Source: Symbiodinium natans (Eukaryota > Sar > Dinophyceae > Suessiales > Symbiodiniaceae). Taken from it: a stretch of DNA of 64,000 bases. A program made the translations under genes and the position numbers. Below the pieces are notes generated by a model. The model saw only the letters and a list, made by a program, of their open reading frames with translations. It searched no databases and had not been told where the DNA came from. The stretch is from the NCBI GenBank assembly GCA_905221605.1, contig CAJNDS010002827.1, positions 1-64,000 of the forward strand, in the 5' to 3' direction. Within the stretch, counting starts at the first letter, position 1. Every line of letters begins with the position of its first letter. This document shows, piece by piece, positions 30,531-42,480 of the stretch.

Positions 30531-32100
30531 GAGGACCAGCAGGGCTTGCAATGGCTCAGGATTCGGTCAAGCAGGTTGGAGGTTTGACGAGGGAATGTCG
30601 GCTGCCCAACAAGTCTGGCTGCACCGACACCGCATGCCTGGGATGAACAGGAGGAGTGACGCAAAGTCACGGCGCTGGTGGATGAAACCACCAGCACCAA
30701 GGCCCAGCGTCACTACACCTCCTGCAAGCAACCCAAGCTGCGGTGTAAGCGCTACCAAACCCATCTGACAGCCGGCTATCCCAGTCCGACTACAGCCCAA
30801 TTGTTGAGTACAGCTACAACCGTTCTCGGATCTCGTGGCCTTGCCTGTTCCCACACGACACCAGCCCTCACACGCTAGATCCCAGCCTCAAGCTTTGAGC
30901 TGAGAGCCTGCAGCGCCGCATCGGTGTTTTTGTAGAAGTTGAGGGCTTACAAGCATGTTGGCAAAGACGTGTGTGCGGGGGGAGTCTGCAGGTCAGGCCT
31001 TCGCAGGTGGACTGTTGAATGGGCCAAGGCACTGTGCCACTACCCTCCTCGACTTGAAGCCTGAAGCTTTTTCGAAAGGCTCACAAAAACCTGAACCCGG
31101 TGCCTTCCACTCTGCCAGCGTGGGCACGCTTCCGGAATCGGCCTTCCTCTTCACGATGCCGAGATCTCCTTCCAATCTGGCAATCTGCAATGGTGCGGTT
31201 GAGAAAGTACTTCAAAGACTTCTGACAAAGCTTTGTGCTGAAAAGTTAGCTGCTCCTGCAGCCGAACCAAGGTGCTCACGGCGTTCTGTTCGTTCCGCCG
31301 GCAACCTCCACAGCCACCGTCTCACGGAAGTCCCCCAAAACACAGTTCTTTCACTTGACTTTTCATTTTGCTGCATTAATTAAGCGGCTTACAACTTGCT
31401 TCGCATAGAGGGGCTTCTTCTCACAAGTCTGCAATTTGCAGCATGCCCCAGGTGGTCTCAAATCGAATGAATCGAATGACACTCAAAGATCGCTCGCAGC
31501 TCAAGGCTCGGATTCAAATCCAGCCTTCCCGATGAGGTCCTGCAGCTCCTCGCGCAACCCATCACGTGCACGCATTCTGCTCTCAAAGCACTTCAGCGTG
31601 CCCTGGCGTACGCGTTACCGGAATGTAGACTGGTCAAGTGTGGACACGTGTCGACGGGACAAGGCTTTGGTCCAGTAAAGACTCAGCTTCCTCTCGGTCT
31701 TACTAGTCTTATTCTTCTCCATCTTCTTGTTTTTTCTTCTGCCAGGCCTCCAGGCCCCAGGAGCACAGCACCCGTTTCGGCAGTCGGCTTGAAACTCTGT
31801 GTTAAAGACAACGGCGGGGGGGGGGGGTCGCACAACACGCGAAGGCCTTGAGACCTGGGCCCCCTCCTCTGAGCTGCTCCACTGCGGACAAACCCTTGAC
31901 CAACCTCTCCCCCTCCCTCAACCCCCCACGCTTTCCGTCCTTGGAACATCGATACAGCTAGCACAACTTGCAAATCGCAATGCCACTCAGAGATGCACTT
32001 AGCGTGGAAGAAGTTGTAGGCTCACTCCAACTAGACTTTCCGTGCACCTTAGGTCAAGCCTTAGGTGGCATTCTTTGGGCATGGAGCAGGGCTCCGCGGC
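30531..32100. other. Gene-poor stretch
   Basis: No exon can be supported. A short minus segment near 31080-31190 (QIARLEGDLGIVKRKADSGS) has protein-like composition but stands alone. A G8+ run occurs at 31816-31827. Confidence 0.45.
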
Positions 32101-32117
32101 CGAGGCGCGCCCCGCCT

Positions 32118-32174
<57 letters not shown>

Positions 32175-32247
32175 CGCTTAGCCCCCCCCAAAGGGAGAGC
32201 TGCCCCTAGGGGCGCGCAAGTCCCAAGAGTCAGTCGGTAACACCCCG

Positions 32248-32294
<47 letters not shown>

Positions 32295-32700
32295 CACGCT
32301 TGGACCCCCCCTCTCGGGGAAGGCCATCCCAGAGGGCGCGCGAAGGTCCGGAGGTCGGTGTGTTGCCCTTCGCTTGTTGTGTTGGCCCGAGTGCCACTTA
32401 CAGGGCCGAAAATGTTTGCCCCTTTGGGGTGTGGGTGGGAAGCAAGAAACATGCACTGCGGTGGTGAGTCGGATGACCGCCCTGAATTGATGCCTCCCCC
32501 ACTCTGGTTTGCTGATGGTGAGAAAGCCCCCTTTCCCCAACAAACAGCCACCCCCAAGTCCACGAACAACGCCCAGGACCCGCGAGGGGAAAGGGGGAGA
32601 GGATTGAACTTTACCACGAGAGCCCATCAGATCTCTCTCTCTCTCTCTCTTCCTTTCCCTCCCTCGCTCCCTCTCTCTCCCCCTCGAGGACCGCCTGCAT
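32101..32700. repeat. Repeated (CT)n microsatellites in a duplicated context
   Basis: (CT)n runs lie at 32119-32171, 32251-32292 and 32633-32690. The first two are each followed by a similar gcacgcttagccccccc / acacgcttggacccccc block and a gagggcgcgc-type block, showing a ~130 bp duplication. The long R/E-rich frames on the minus strand are artefacts. Confidence 0.85.
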
Positions 32701-35700
32701 CCTGAGCTGGTGTTGCTCGATGGTGTTCTGCAACGAGCACAGAAGTGGCAAGACGTGGCACTCAAAGTACTCCGAGCACAGTCCTGCAACGACAACATCA
32801 ACACATGTACAAGATATCCCAGGCCCATGAATGCGGGCTGGAAATGGTCTTCAGTGGGGGAATCTGTTGCACTTGCAATCAGAAAAGGCGACGTCATATG
32901 CGCATTCGTCTGGAACCTGACCTAGCGCTCATACTTGTATCCAGTGTTTGCCATTTCTGCTCGTACAAGTGCTACATTAGCGCTGCAAGAAAACCACGTT
33001 CATGCTGAACCCTGAGTGAGCAGCTGGTCGAATGTCACGTGTCATCCTCTTCATCCTCCTCGTTGCCATCCGCGTCATCCTCAGCAGTCTTGACTTGTGC
33101 ACGTACAAAGCCATGCCATCAACTCGTCCCACCGCGGCCAGGTTTCCAACAGCACTCTGAACTTGTTCTTGCGAAGCACCTGGCACTTGAGTATGGTGAC
33201 CAGTGGCTCGAATTATGCAAAATGGCAACAGCAATCTATCCATGCCAAGGCTAACTACAATGGCGACAACACGTTTGTGACATTGGAGAAAAAATCGATG
33301 ATAGCGATGATCGTAATATGCACAATCGTACGCAATAACAAGCAAGGCAACCATAAGAGCTATCTCGGCCCCGGCAGTGGTCGTCAGAAGTTCCAATAAG
33401 GACCTCCTGTTTCCTGACCGAATCCAACGCCCAATCCACTGTTGTCCTTCATTAGGTAGTCGGGAACCCTGGTTCAGCTCAACCACCAATCCAAACCAAT
33501 ACGGAATTCAGACCCAAAGAAAACTAATTCGAACTTTTCGCAGTGCTTTTCTTGCTTCTGCTGGCTGAATGTAGGGTCAAAAATACCCACACCCGCTATC
33601 GACGACCTGGATTATGCACCTAAGCTACTACTAAACCACACCCGTAGAACCCTAACTAGCTAACCAGCCCTCAGTCCTGAAGCCCTTAAATTGGGGGTTT
33701 AGGAATTGCGGCGCACAAACTTAGATGCCACACCCTAACACCCCCAAACATCAAACCCCCCTAAAGCCCTAGGTTACCAGCTCACTCGTCACCTCGCCCA
33801 CGCAAAGGCGAAGGCTTCCCTCGAGGCCTTACCAGAGCACCCTTCGGGTTAAGGGGTTTATTCGGGTTGGGGGTTTTAGGCTCCCAGGGTTTTGGGGCAT
33901 TCGGGCTTAAATGGGTTGCCCCCATCTGCCTTGAGCTAAACAATCTGTTGCAAGCCCGAACCTTTCGTCTGACCCTCTAAACCCAAGCCCTGAAGACATG
34001 ACAATGGGATGTGTACTCACTCTTGTTTTTCTTTGACCTCGCTTGTGTTTCTTCTGTCTTTCAACAACACACACGTCACAAACGAAACGTGCACCCTGAA
34101 ACCTCCTGAAACCTCACATTCGCAACCTGCTAGACGCTCCACTGAGTCTGACACCAGGCCAAGCACCAACAATGGGAGCTGTCCGGAGAACCGGCAGCCG
34201 ATCGAGCCCTCAAAGCCCTAAGCCCTAAGAACTGCAAACCCTGCAGCCCTAAAAGAATCCTAAATGCCACTAAGCAGCCGAAACCCCAAGCAGCGACAGT
34301 AAACCCCAAACCCTGAACCCGTTTGAGGAATCAAGGAGTCAGGGATTGTTCAGGATGGTCGGCTCTGAGGAGTCATTTTTGTGCCTGAAGGGTTTCGGTG
34401 ATGTCGTGCCAAGGTCGAGGATTGAAAGCGAGAATGTTAGACACAACATCGAGAGCAACAAAATCAAAGCGGCAGGGGATTAATCTTAAACCCTGCGCCT
34501 TGGACTCCACCTAGCCAACCCCTTCAACCCTCCTCAAACCCTAGACGCTCAACCTGCCTTATCCCCGATGTAGCAATACTCGATTGGAAGAGTCTCCTGG
34601 CGGGTAGCGAGGTGTTCGGCTCGCTCGGTCTTGAGGAGCCAAACCCTAAATCTTCAGAAGTGTTGCTTCTGGCTGCCTCAGGTGGTTTTGCTAGCGAATT
34701 TGGCTCCCACGTCAACCACGAGCATAGAAAGAGAAAGAAAAGGAGGATTGAGCAGCTGCGAGTGAATGCAAGACGAGGTGAGGATCTGGGAAGTTAGGGG
34801 AAGGGAGGCGAAGAAAACCTCATAGATTCCTGCCTGATCTTGTGAACGAACATCTACACCAAAAATCAATATCTCTCGTCCGCGCATGGAAGGGCCAGAA
34901 CGCTCGCCTTGTTGTTGAAACAGGTACGAGTAACAGTGCCCTTGAAAGTCACGAGCTTGCGCAAGGTATCTCCGCGCTTGACCACCCATGATTCAGCGTG
35001 GCGAAGCTTTTCGCCGAACGTGCTCTCCCCAGTTGGGGCCCTCCTTCTTGTGACATCAGTTCCCCTTCCCGTAACTCCCCCCCCCCGATCTGTCGCACAT
35101 GCAGAGTTTCGTTGACGGGCTCCATGGCTGAAGCAGCCGTCAGAAACTTGTAATAGACCGGTAAGATCTCAGAATCTCAGGTACCTGAAGCCTGAGCCCT
35201 TCAAGCCCTCTACTTTGAACCTAAAGCCTCCTCGCCATCCTGACCCGCAACTCCCAGAGCCTAAAACCGGAAAGGGGACAATGATTTAGAGGACTGGCCA
35301 GATGCACGTACACACTGCCAGTTGTGGGTGGGGGTTGGATTGTACCGTTTAGGGCTGAGGGCCCCCTGTAGTGCCTGGATCTTGACTGCGCCTGCCTCTT
35401 GCTGCCGGCCCCGTTCCACCTGAGGGAGGAGGTAGCAATTCGATGAACGTGAACAGCTACCTTGCACAATAGCCGGCCATTCAAACAACATGCGGTCTTG
35501 ATAATAAATATTGTGATGATCAGCTATCTGCGATACTACTCAGAGGATGTCCGTTTATTAGCACACCAATTGTGTATGAACACCCTGTGTGTTTACAAAT
35601 GCGGACACGCATTGTGTACTTACATACACATATTCACATACTCTGCATGGTTTTGTGGCGCCAAGAACATCTCAATCAAGACTCCTGAGCGCGTGAGGCT
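32700..35700. other. Gene-poor stretch with degenerate ccctaaa-like sequence
   Basis: Scattered aaccctaa, aagccctaa and ccctgaaaccc words are dense from 33600 to 34560. A minus frame at 32977-33489 contains a hydrophobic stretch (IALMVALLVIAYDCAYY) but no other support. Nothing firm was found. Confidence 0.4.
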
Positions 35701-37057
35701 TTAGGTTGAGGATTCAAGGCACCCATGTAAATTAGACCCCTGAGTCTTCAGGCACCCGTTGTTGTGCCGTCTTGGCAACCAACGTGTGTACGTACGCGGC
35801 GAAAAAGGGCCCCGAAAGCCCCCCCCACAGCCCCCCCCCCACCGTCCTGCCCCAAACCGTGAATCCTGAAGCCCTAAGCCCTCATAAACCATAAACCCGG
35901 AACCCTCAACCCTAAACCCAGCCCTTATTGCTTGGGGTCCAGCGACTTGGGCGCTGCGGACATGCTCACGCGGATGCGCTGGGCCGGGCCGAGGCGGGTC
36001 GCGTAGCGTTAAAATTATTAATGGTGTGTTCACGCGAATAGAATGAATGCTGTGCGAAAGAAAAGAGCACACAGTGAATGAACGAAATAAGAGAACTAAT
36101 GAACGAATAAAAGACAAGTTCACGCGTGCTGATATTTCGTTCATTCGTGCTTCTTCTTTCGCTTCGTCTTTTAGGTCTGTTTACATCATCGTTAAATCGC
36201 ATTGGGCCCCTATCAAATTTGTAGGCGCTGATGGGCTTTCCAGCTTCTGCTCTTCGGCCTTTTGGGGGTTCCCGTGCCCGTGCTCCCAATGTTTTGTTGG
36301 GTTTTTTTACCTGCGTGGCGCGTCTTCGTGTTCGCTGCCTCTGCTTCTGCTTTTCTTGCCTCAATCACTCAATCCGGCGAGCTTCAGAGCTTGAGCCTTG
36401 CATCCACCCATACGGCCCCCCACTTGAAACCCTTCCAAACTAGATCTTGAACTCCTTCTACTCCCTGCCGACATGGCCAAAACCACACTCTTTCGGCTTC
36501 ACACTGCGACGTTCGCCCCAAAAAATCGTGGAAACTTGCGCTGATGCTGAGTTCACCGCTTGCAGCCATCACGGCTGGTGCGCGCAGCAGCTGATTCTAC
36601 GTGATATCCAAACTCATTAAAGAAGAGGACCTGAAAAATTGGACTGTCCAAGATAAGGAGGTGCCCAAGCTTGTGCGCGTCACCAGATCAACACAAGCCC
36701 CTAAGAAATACTGACATAGGGACCTACAACCCCGGCTGCCTTGCTCAAAAGAGAGGATGGGCCCATCTACAAGCCTACGGCCGGACATGTCTGCGAGCCG
36801 AGTCGGCCGTGTTGCAGCGACGTGCTGCAGCTGTCAGCTGGTCTATGTCGCTGCTTCGAACGCTTTATTTACATAGTAAGCAGCGAGACCCGATGTGCCA
36901 GAAGGAGGCACAAACATCACCGCTCCAGCAAGTCGATGCCGCTGCTGCCAAGAGGCACTTACTCAGAACGTTAACATTGCAGCCACCTCGCTTCCTCGAC
37001 GACCTCCATAAGTTGGCTCTGAAGTCCCTCGCTGATCTTGTTTCAGCTTTTCGCCCA
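35700..37057. other. Intergenic stretch, low complexity
   Basis: C-runs occur at 35820-35842 and gaacgaataa/tgaacgaa repeats near 36070-36150, with decayed aaccctaa words near 35890-35925. No supported exon. Confidence 0.4.
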
Positions 37058-38215
37058 TCACCGATCTTTCTTGCCTATGGACTCTCGACGAGCTGACACA
37101 TCTCTGGCGCACAGCCGGAGATCGCAATCAGTGATGTTGTGCGTGACAAACCCAGCATCTCTCAACTCAAGCATGCGCGTTGCCAAGACTTGGACATCTG
37201 CATCACTGAGGCCGCGTTCCCTCAAACGCAGGTTGTGGGGAGTCTTCGACCTCCCGCTTGGCCACTCAAGCACATCTCCTGGGCATGCCAAGTCCGGCAG
37301 GGCCAGGCAAGATCCCTTGCCAGGATGGTAAAGGTCGGCTTCGCCTGCTCTCTGCAGGAACAATGTCGACTTCCGCATGCACCTTACAGCTCCTTTGTAA
37401 GCTCGACATCTCCCTCGCGAGTTCCACATCGATGCAGGTAGGACGCCCTTCCATTTCCTGAGCTGGTTTGCCAAAGACCAGCAGCTTTCGGAGATGCTGT
37501 CTTCGGAAATGCTGTCCGGCGAGCAGTAGATCGGGCCAGTGGTAATCCCCACGTTTCTTGACATAGAGCTGACATTAATATTCCTGGGTAAGAGTTTGAC
37601 GCCGCCGGTGCAAGAAATCGCGTCGAACTCCTTATGCTCCAAATAACTGGGACGTAGCGCATCTGTGAGATTGAGTGGGCATGCCTTTGGAACTGAAAAT
37701 ACAGGCACCAACCACTTGATTTCCAGGAGCGAATCACCTTGGTCTGAAAGCAGATGGCACTGAAGCGTGAACGACCTGCGGAAGTCAAAGTCGTCTTGAG
37801 GAGAAGAAGCTGAAGCTAAGTCTTCTCCCTGAGAGCTCCACCAGCTTTGTCGCCATTTGAGGCTGCAGCCTAGCCATCCCCTGCGCCTAAGAAAAGTAGT
37901 TAATCTCACACAGAGCTCCAGGAAAGCCCTTGCAGAGGGCAGCACGAGGTACAAGTCCAGGTCTCTATCCACCACATCCGTGTTGTCTTTCAACTCACCA
38001 ACCATTCTTCCATACCTCATGAAACCAATCAAAGTACCAGCGACTGGGAAATAAACAGCTCCAGGTCCAAGAATCTGTCCGACTCCTCGCCTTAGATCTT
38101 GAATGTTGATACTCTGGGTGCACAAAACTTGATGACGGGTATTGTCAACAGCCCTTCCGTAAAGCAAGCGCTCCAGCGTATTGATTGAAAACTTTTCATG
38201 TGAAAAGTAAGCCAG
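37058..38215 (-). CDS. LicD/fukutin-like protein, main exon
   Basis: A nucleotidyltransferase-fold protein of the LicD/fukutin group, which transfers phosphocholine or sugar-phosphate groups to glycans. An acceptor near 38211 (gggtcgtgcag|caagtac) is likely. The key stretch is YFPVAGTLIGFMRYGRMVGE followed by VVDRDLDLYLVLPSARAFLE, i.e. the GTLxGxxR motif and the D-x-D-x-D acidic motif. RRRGWLGCSLKW follows. About 300 more residues run to a stop at 37058, a plausible natural end. The frame stays open upstream through a 9-bp repeat that is more likely intron. The membrane-anchored exon at 38440-39033 is its probable 5' part, placing it in the Golgi or ER lumen. Confidence 0.68.
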   Translation of the reverse strand: MAYFSHEKFSINTLERLLYGRAVDNTRHQVLCTQSINIQDLRRGVGQILGPGAVYFPVAGTLIGFMRYGRMVGELKDNTDVVDRDLDLYLVLPSARAFLELCVRLTTFLRRRGWLGCSLKWRQSWWSSQGEDLASASSPQDDFDFRRSFTLQCHLLSDQGDSLLEIKWLVPVFSVPKACPLNLTDALRPSYLEHKEFDAISCTGGVKLLPRNINVSSMSRNVGITTGPIYCSPDSISEDSISESCWSLANQLRKWKGVLPASMWNSRGRCRAYKGAVRCMRKSTLFLQRAGEADLYHPGKGSCLALPDLACPGDVLEWPSGRSKTPHNLRLRERGLSDADVQVLATRMLELRDAGFVTHNITDCDLRLCARDVSARRESIGKKDR

Positions 38216-38249
38216 TGTACTTGCTGCACGACCCAAAATGCGAACGCTT

Positions 38250-38335
38250 GACCCCAAGCGCTCTAAGCACTCTAAGCACTCGAAGCACTCTAAGCACTCT
38301 AAGCAGTCTAAGCGCTCTAAGCGCTCGAAGCGGAT
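38250..38335. repeat. 9-bp tandem repeat (agcactcta)
   Basis: About nine copies of agcactcta/agcgctcta/agcactcga. On the minus strand it reads as a leucine-cysteine-glutamate repeat continuous with the LicD-like frame, but it lies just upstream of the likely splice acceptor and is probably intronic. Confidence 0.85.
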
Positions 38336-38439
38336 GGGGGAGAGCTGGGTCAAGGGCCAAGCTGCCTCGTGTCTCGCCAGGCCCTCTCAACCACCTGGGG
38401 AGTCAGTTTCTTTGTAAGGACCCGAGAAGCGGCCATAAC

Positions 38440-39033
38440 TTAGAACAACCCCACCTGATCCGACTTCCCACGCATGTCTCGCCTTGCAGGCCAAAGATGC
38501 GCGTCGTAAGAGAAGCCCTGGGGGTTTTCCAAGTCTGTGCTTGGGATAGCAAGATACAGATACTGCCTCGGATTGAAACCATGAAAATATCTAAGCAAGC
38601 CTGGGCTACGCGCCCAGGCTCGTGCGCCGCTCCCATTTCGAAGAAACCATGGCTCAAGGCCGGCATCGCGCAGCTGCTTCACAACTTCATCAAACCTTGA
38701 GCGCGCAGTCTGCATCAAATTCCATACAGTTGCAGAGGAGCCGGGAACATCACCGGCATGATCATTGACGACATCCAAGGCCATGTTTATCGATGAGCTT
38801 GCCTCCTGGATCCATGGTTGTACAAGCTGGTGTGGTGTTTCGGCTGACGCCACGGGAAACATCCTCAGAATCATCGAAAAGGCCGCAGCAATCAGCGCCA
38901 CAGGCAAAGCTGCACGGCACCAGGCTGTCACCTTGTCATAATCGGCGTGTACTGCATAGCTCAAGCGATCAAATCTCTTTATCTCGCTCCAGCTGGCATT
39001 TGCGCTCAGAAAGTCCGAAGTAGTATTGTACAT
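38440..39033 (-). CDS. LicD-like gene, upstream exon with signal anchor
   Basis: From ATG 39033 (MYNTTSDFLSANASW...) the protein has a ~23-residue hydrophobic segment (AALPVALIAAAFSMILRMF) after about 40 residues, typical of a type II Golgi enzyme. A stem follows and then RSRFDEVVKQLRDAGLEPWF and RYFHGFNPRQYLYLAIPS. That last part vaguely resembles the LicD core (G...RY...DLYLVLPS) but without the acidic residues. A second in-frame ATG lies upstream at 39138. The donor is not fixed. Confidence 0.5.
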   Translation of the reverse strand: MYNTTSDFLSANASWSEIKRFDRLSYAVHADYDKVTAWCRAALPVALIAAAFSMILRMFPVASAETPHQLVQPWIQEASSSINMALDVVNDHAGDVPGSSATVWNLMQTARSRFDEVVKQLRDAGLEPWFLRNGSGARAWARSPGLLRYFHGFNPRQYLYLAIPSTDLENPQGFSYDAHLWPARRDMRGKSDQVGLF

Positions 39034-39204
39034 GCCTTCAAACGTTGTGACTCCATAGCCCGCGAGTCCGATCTCACCAGAGCAAGGAAGCATTTTGTGG
39101 ATCGGTTTCGGTTGGGTCTGTCCTTCCTGGTAAAGCACTGGCCTAACAAAGCCACAAAGGTAACCGAAGTAACATCTTACGTCTACGGCATTAGCTACCA
39201 GTAG

Positions 39205-40353
39205 CTGTTTAAATCTTGTACCACCCTCGCTGCAGTCGTGCGCTAATCTGGTAAGCCGTCACTGTAACTTGCCTCGATGTTATCAGGGGTAATGTAAGCT
39301 GCAGGAGAAGACCTTTTCGTCTGAGCCAGAGCGCCTCAACTTGGCGTATGCCCTTATACCTTCAATCCTCTCTTCAGCTCAGTCCATATGGAGACCCAGA
39401 CTCAGGCCAAACCGTTGTAGCGAATACAGAAGGAAAACAAAAACCATAACCTAAGTACTAAGTAAGCAGGTTCCTAGCCAATTCACTGTAGAAAGTTTAC
39501 ACCTGCTACGTCGTGTCTTCTCGCGTGTAGCACCTGAAATGAGGATCCCCTGAGGTACCCTTCAAGTTAAGGTCTCCAAAACAGGGACCCCAGAAAAAGA
39601 AGCCCTCAATTTTAGGAACGCCGACATGGCTTGCGACAACAATTGCGAATCTCGCCTGGAAAGTGGAGGCCTTCCATCTGCGGGTCTTTGACACGCCGGC
39701 TGAGATCACAATGTTGCACACATCATCCTGTCCAAGCAAATTGGCAAGGGCATGTTACGACGTGCTAAGGAAACTAGACGACAGCATGTAAACAAACTCA
39801 ACAATGCTGGCTCTCTGAGACAGGAATTACAGTAGCCAAGCGGCGCAAGCGCCCATGATTCAAGCCAGGCACCGGAGGATGCAAAGCAATGCGCATCACG
39901 GCGATCATTGTCAGTTTGGCCCAAAGAGCGAAGGTTCATCGCAGCTTAAGGGGGCGAGACTAGTGACTCGAATCTGGCCACACGTGTCCCGTGTCGGGCG
40001 TCTTCGTGCAGTGCAGGATGGACAAATTCCTTCAGAGACGGAACACACGGAACCTCTGCCGGAAGGTCAGCAACCAGTTTGAAGTTCAAGCGTAGCATCG
40101 GTGAGAACCACAGACCGGAGAGCCCTGTTCCTCAGAGCCCACCCGGTGGGCACGAAGTGTGCTCAGTGTACTCCGCCGCATCCACGACTCGCCTCGGTCA
40201 CAGATGGAATCTTGGGACTCGCGAGGGGCCAGCAGGGAATATGTGTGATGGTGCACATATTCGTACCAGATGGACATCGGGCCACGCGCTTATGCTCAGA
40301 ACAAACCATGCCCAAATCGATCCAAGTCGGGACTCCTGGATCCACTGCATCCT
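39205..40353. other. Intergenic stretch between LicD-like and exostosin genes
   Basis: Mixed sequence without a supported exon. Minus frames near 39506-39939 lack motifs. Confidence 0.4.
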
Positions 40354-41330
40354 TTAGGCAGTGCTGCGCAAATTGTGGACATGTAACACGCCATGCACAA
40401 AATAGTCCACTGCATCAGGCATGCTCTCTGCTTGATGTCGGCACCAGGGCGTCCGCTGTCTTGAAGGCAGCCGAGACTTCCATAGTGGCGAACAGCCATG
40501 GGAGAAAATCAACGCCGATTGAACTTCAACCAGACGCACCTGCATCTTATTAACTTTTCTCAAGCTCATCGAGCGAACAAACTCTGGAAGTGAAAAAGCT
40601 GGCCTTGTAAAGTCGGCTTCAGAGATGGAGATGTGACTTCCCTCCCAGTACAAGATGAACTCGAAGGGTAAAGGCAGGTCTGAAACGATGACGGGAATGC
40701 ATCCGGCCAGGACTGCCAAGAAGAACAACTTGGAGCTTGTGACAGGACAGAAGATGGAGTGCTTCAGGATCTTGTAATCCCTGCGTGTCGCCCGCTCCGT
40801 CCATCGTACCAAGCACTCACCTGGCAGGCAGTTTTCAGACAAGTCCTTCGCCAGATTCAAGGAGCGCGCCGTCGCATTTAGTGCTCGGTGAGGCACGTGG
40901 TTCTTGCTCCCCACAAAACCTATCAGTGCCTTCCGTGCCCGGTTTGGAGGTCCTGCATGATACTTCCAAAAATGCACATAGTAGGGAAGCACTAAAGCAA
41001 CAGATTGGTCTCGCAAAATGGGATGACTGCCGCCCGCGCCATCCCCCGTAGTGGCCACAATCGAACGACGCGTTACTCCCGCTCTGGCGCGTATGACACT
41101 GGGTAGGTGGTCCAGCAAGATCACATGGTTACGGCCTTGATGAAGCTGCCACCCTGATGTCGTTTCCAGCCAGTCCAGAAGCTTCAGGTAGCTTGGACAG
41201 GGGAACACTTCACCAATATCACCAGCAGCGCGACAGAAGGCCTCTTGCCAGACCACGAAGAGCAGCAGCTCCGCCTCCTTCGGCTCCTGCACCACCCTCA
41301 CCTTCCCAAACTCTTCCCAATGCAATCTTT
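40354..41330 (-). CDS. Exostosin-type GT47 glycosyltransferase 1, catalytic exon
   Basis: After a (CT)n tract ending ctctaaag, the minus strand opens at about 41330 and reads LHWEEFGKVRVV. Exostosin landmarks follow in order: GWQLHQGRNHVILLDHLPSV (the family's GRDHV region), SVALVLPYYVHFWKYH, ARKALIGFVGSKNHVPHRA, SIFCPVTSSKLFFLAVLAGC, IPVIVSDLPLPFEFILYW, then SISEADF. This covers most of the exostosin domain. The family builds or extends glycan chains in the Golgi using UDP-sugars. The last ~60 residues (SRQRTPWCRHQAESM...) up to the stop at 40354 are less typical. Confidence 0.82.
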
Positions 41331-41367
<37 letters not shown>

Positions 41368-41370
41368 CAG
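41331..41370. repeat. (GA)n microsatellite, likely polypyrimidine tract of an intron
   Basis: gagagagagagaaagagagagag on the plus strand is (CT)n on the transcribed strand and lies immediately before the exostosin catalytic exon, where a polypyrimidine tract and acceptor are expected. Confidence 0.7.
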
Positions 41371-41689
41371 ATCGTTGAAATGACCTAAGAAGTGTTTTGC
41401 AAACGAGGAAACAGGATCCCAATCCGGCCAGTCACTTGCCGCCAGCGGCTTCCCACCACACCTCGCAGCTCTTTTTGCAAAATGGCATCTGGAAAGGATA
41501 CCTCCAATTCCTGAACATCCGCCTGTTGTGGCGTGAAGCAGGCTAAGCCGAAACGGAGCGGCATCTAATCATTGACGAGACTGATGCGCAAGGACAGTTT
41601 GAAACTGAAGCCACGTATGAGGATGGGCTATACGGACTCTGCTTAAAGTGGGGCAGCAATGTGTTCGCCGCATAAAGGTTGTCAAAACA

Positions 41690-41885
41690 TAAAGGCAGAC
41701 AAAAGTGAGGAACTAAAAGGATATTTGCTAGACTGCCAAGCCTCGCTCCGGTTCAACACGTCCCAGGGACTGTTGGAGAGCTCGTAGTAGTCGTTCCACA
41801 GCTGAGGGCTGACTCCGCTCAGCCTGGGCCGGAGAAACCGCAGCACGTGGTGATCGTAGATGTAAACATTGGTGGTTTTTTGCGA
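41690..41885 (-). CDS. Exostosin-type GT47 1, N-terminal exon
   Basis: After an ag near 41886 the minus strand reads SQKTTNVYIYDHHVLRFLRP and LWNDYYELSNSPWDVLNRSE. The VYIYD motif is the standard opening of exostosin domains. The intron to the catalytic exon would be about 300-350 bases. A first exon with a signal peptide was not firmly located; a short MLPLFSLFSSFG start at 42012 is possible. Only ~170 bases separate this exon from the stop of the next gene upstream. Confidence 0.6.
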
Positions 41886-42055
41886 CTCTTGGCAATGCCC
41901 TGGCGAATCTGGGCGGCGAAAAAGCATCAACGTTCTCCTGACTGCTGGTTCTCGGGTATGTACAACGATTACTTTGACCAAAACTGGAAAACAATGAAAA
42001 CAATGGCAACATTAACTAACAACGGCAACAAGCACAACAAGACGGTCTTCGCTCC

Positions 42056-42227
42056 CTAACCAGCGGCAAGGCTCTTGAACCAGTGACAGGTATCAGAGGC
42101 AGAACGGAGATCCAGGCTGCTCTGAAGATCGAAGTGGAGGCCCAAGCTTTGCATTCGGTACACCACATACTCATTCCACTTTTCGTTCACGTGTCCCGCG
42201 CCTCCTTGACCCGGGACGGCCCAACTC
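42056..42227 (-). CDS. Class I methyltransferase, second exon
   Basis: It begins at the acceptor actcag|gagttgg and reads WAVPGQGGAGHVNEKWNEYV, then MQSLGLHFDLQSSLDLRSAS and CHWFKS, ending at TAG 42056. The W-A-x-P-G-Q-G-G-x-GHVN stretch is the characteristic C-terminal part of this methyltransferase group and joins in frame to the exon at 42481-42739. Confidence 0.75.
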
Positions 42228-42480
42228 CTGAGTGGCCCCGGTGCTTGCACGTTTTCACCATTGTCTTACTCTGTCATACCCATGCTGTGTTACGCAATCA
42301 ATGGTGCACCATACTGTACCCCACAGTGCTACACTGTACTATAAAGGATTGTACTATAATGATCACACCAAGCAAAACAAACAACAACGGCGAACAACAA
42401 ACCACAACAAATCCACGACGAAACCACAACAACATTACAACCTCCACGACAGCAACACGTTGAAATCCAAATCCAGACTC
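42228..42480 (-). other. GA-AG intron of the methyltransferase gene
   Basis: On the minus strand the boundaries read gtattgtt|gagtctgg and actcag|gagttgg. Only this choice restores the frame as GVLLSWAVPGQGG. The donor is GA rather than GT, the acceptor is AG|G, and gagt is repeated at both ends. GA/GC donors with AG|G acceptors are known in dinoflagellates. Confidence 0.7.

Noticed and set aside
32054-32897. Arg/Glu-repeat proteins
   Set aside because: Translation of (CT)n/(GA)n microsatellites.
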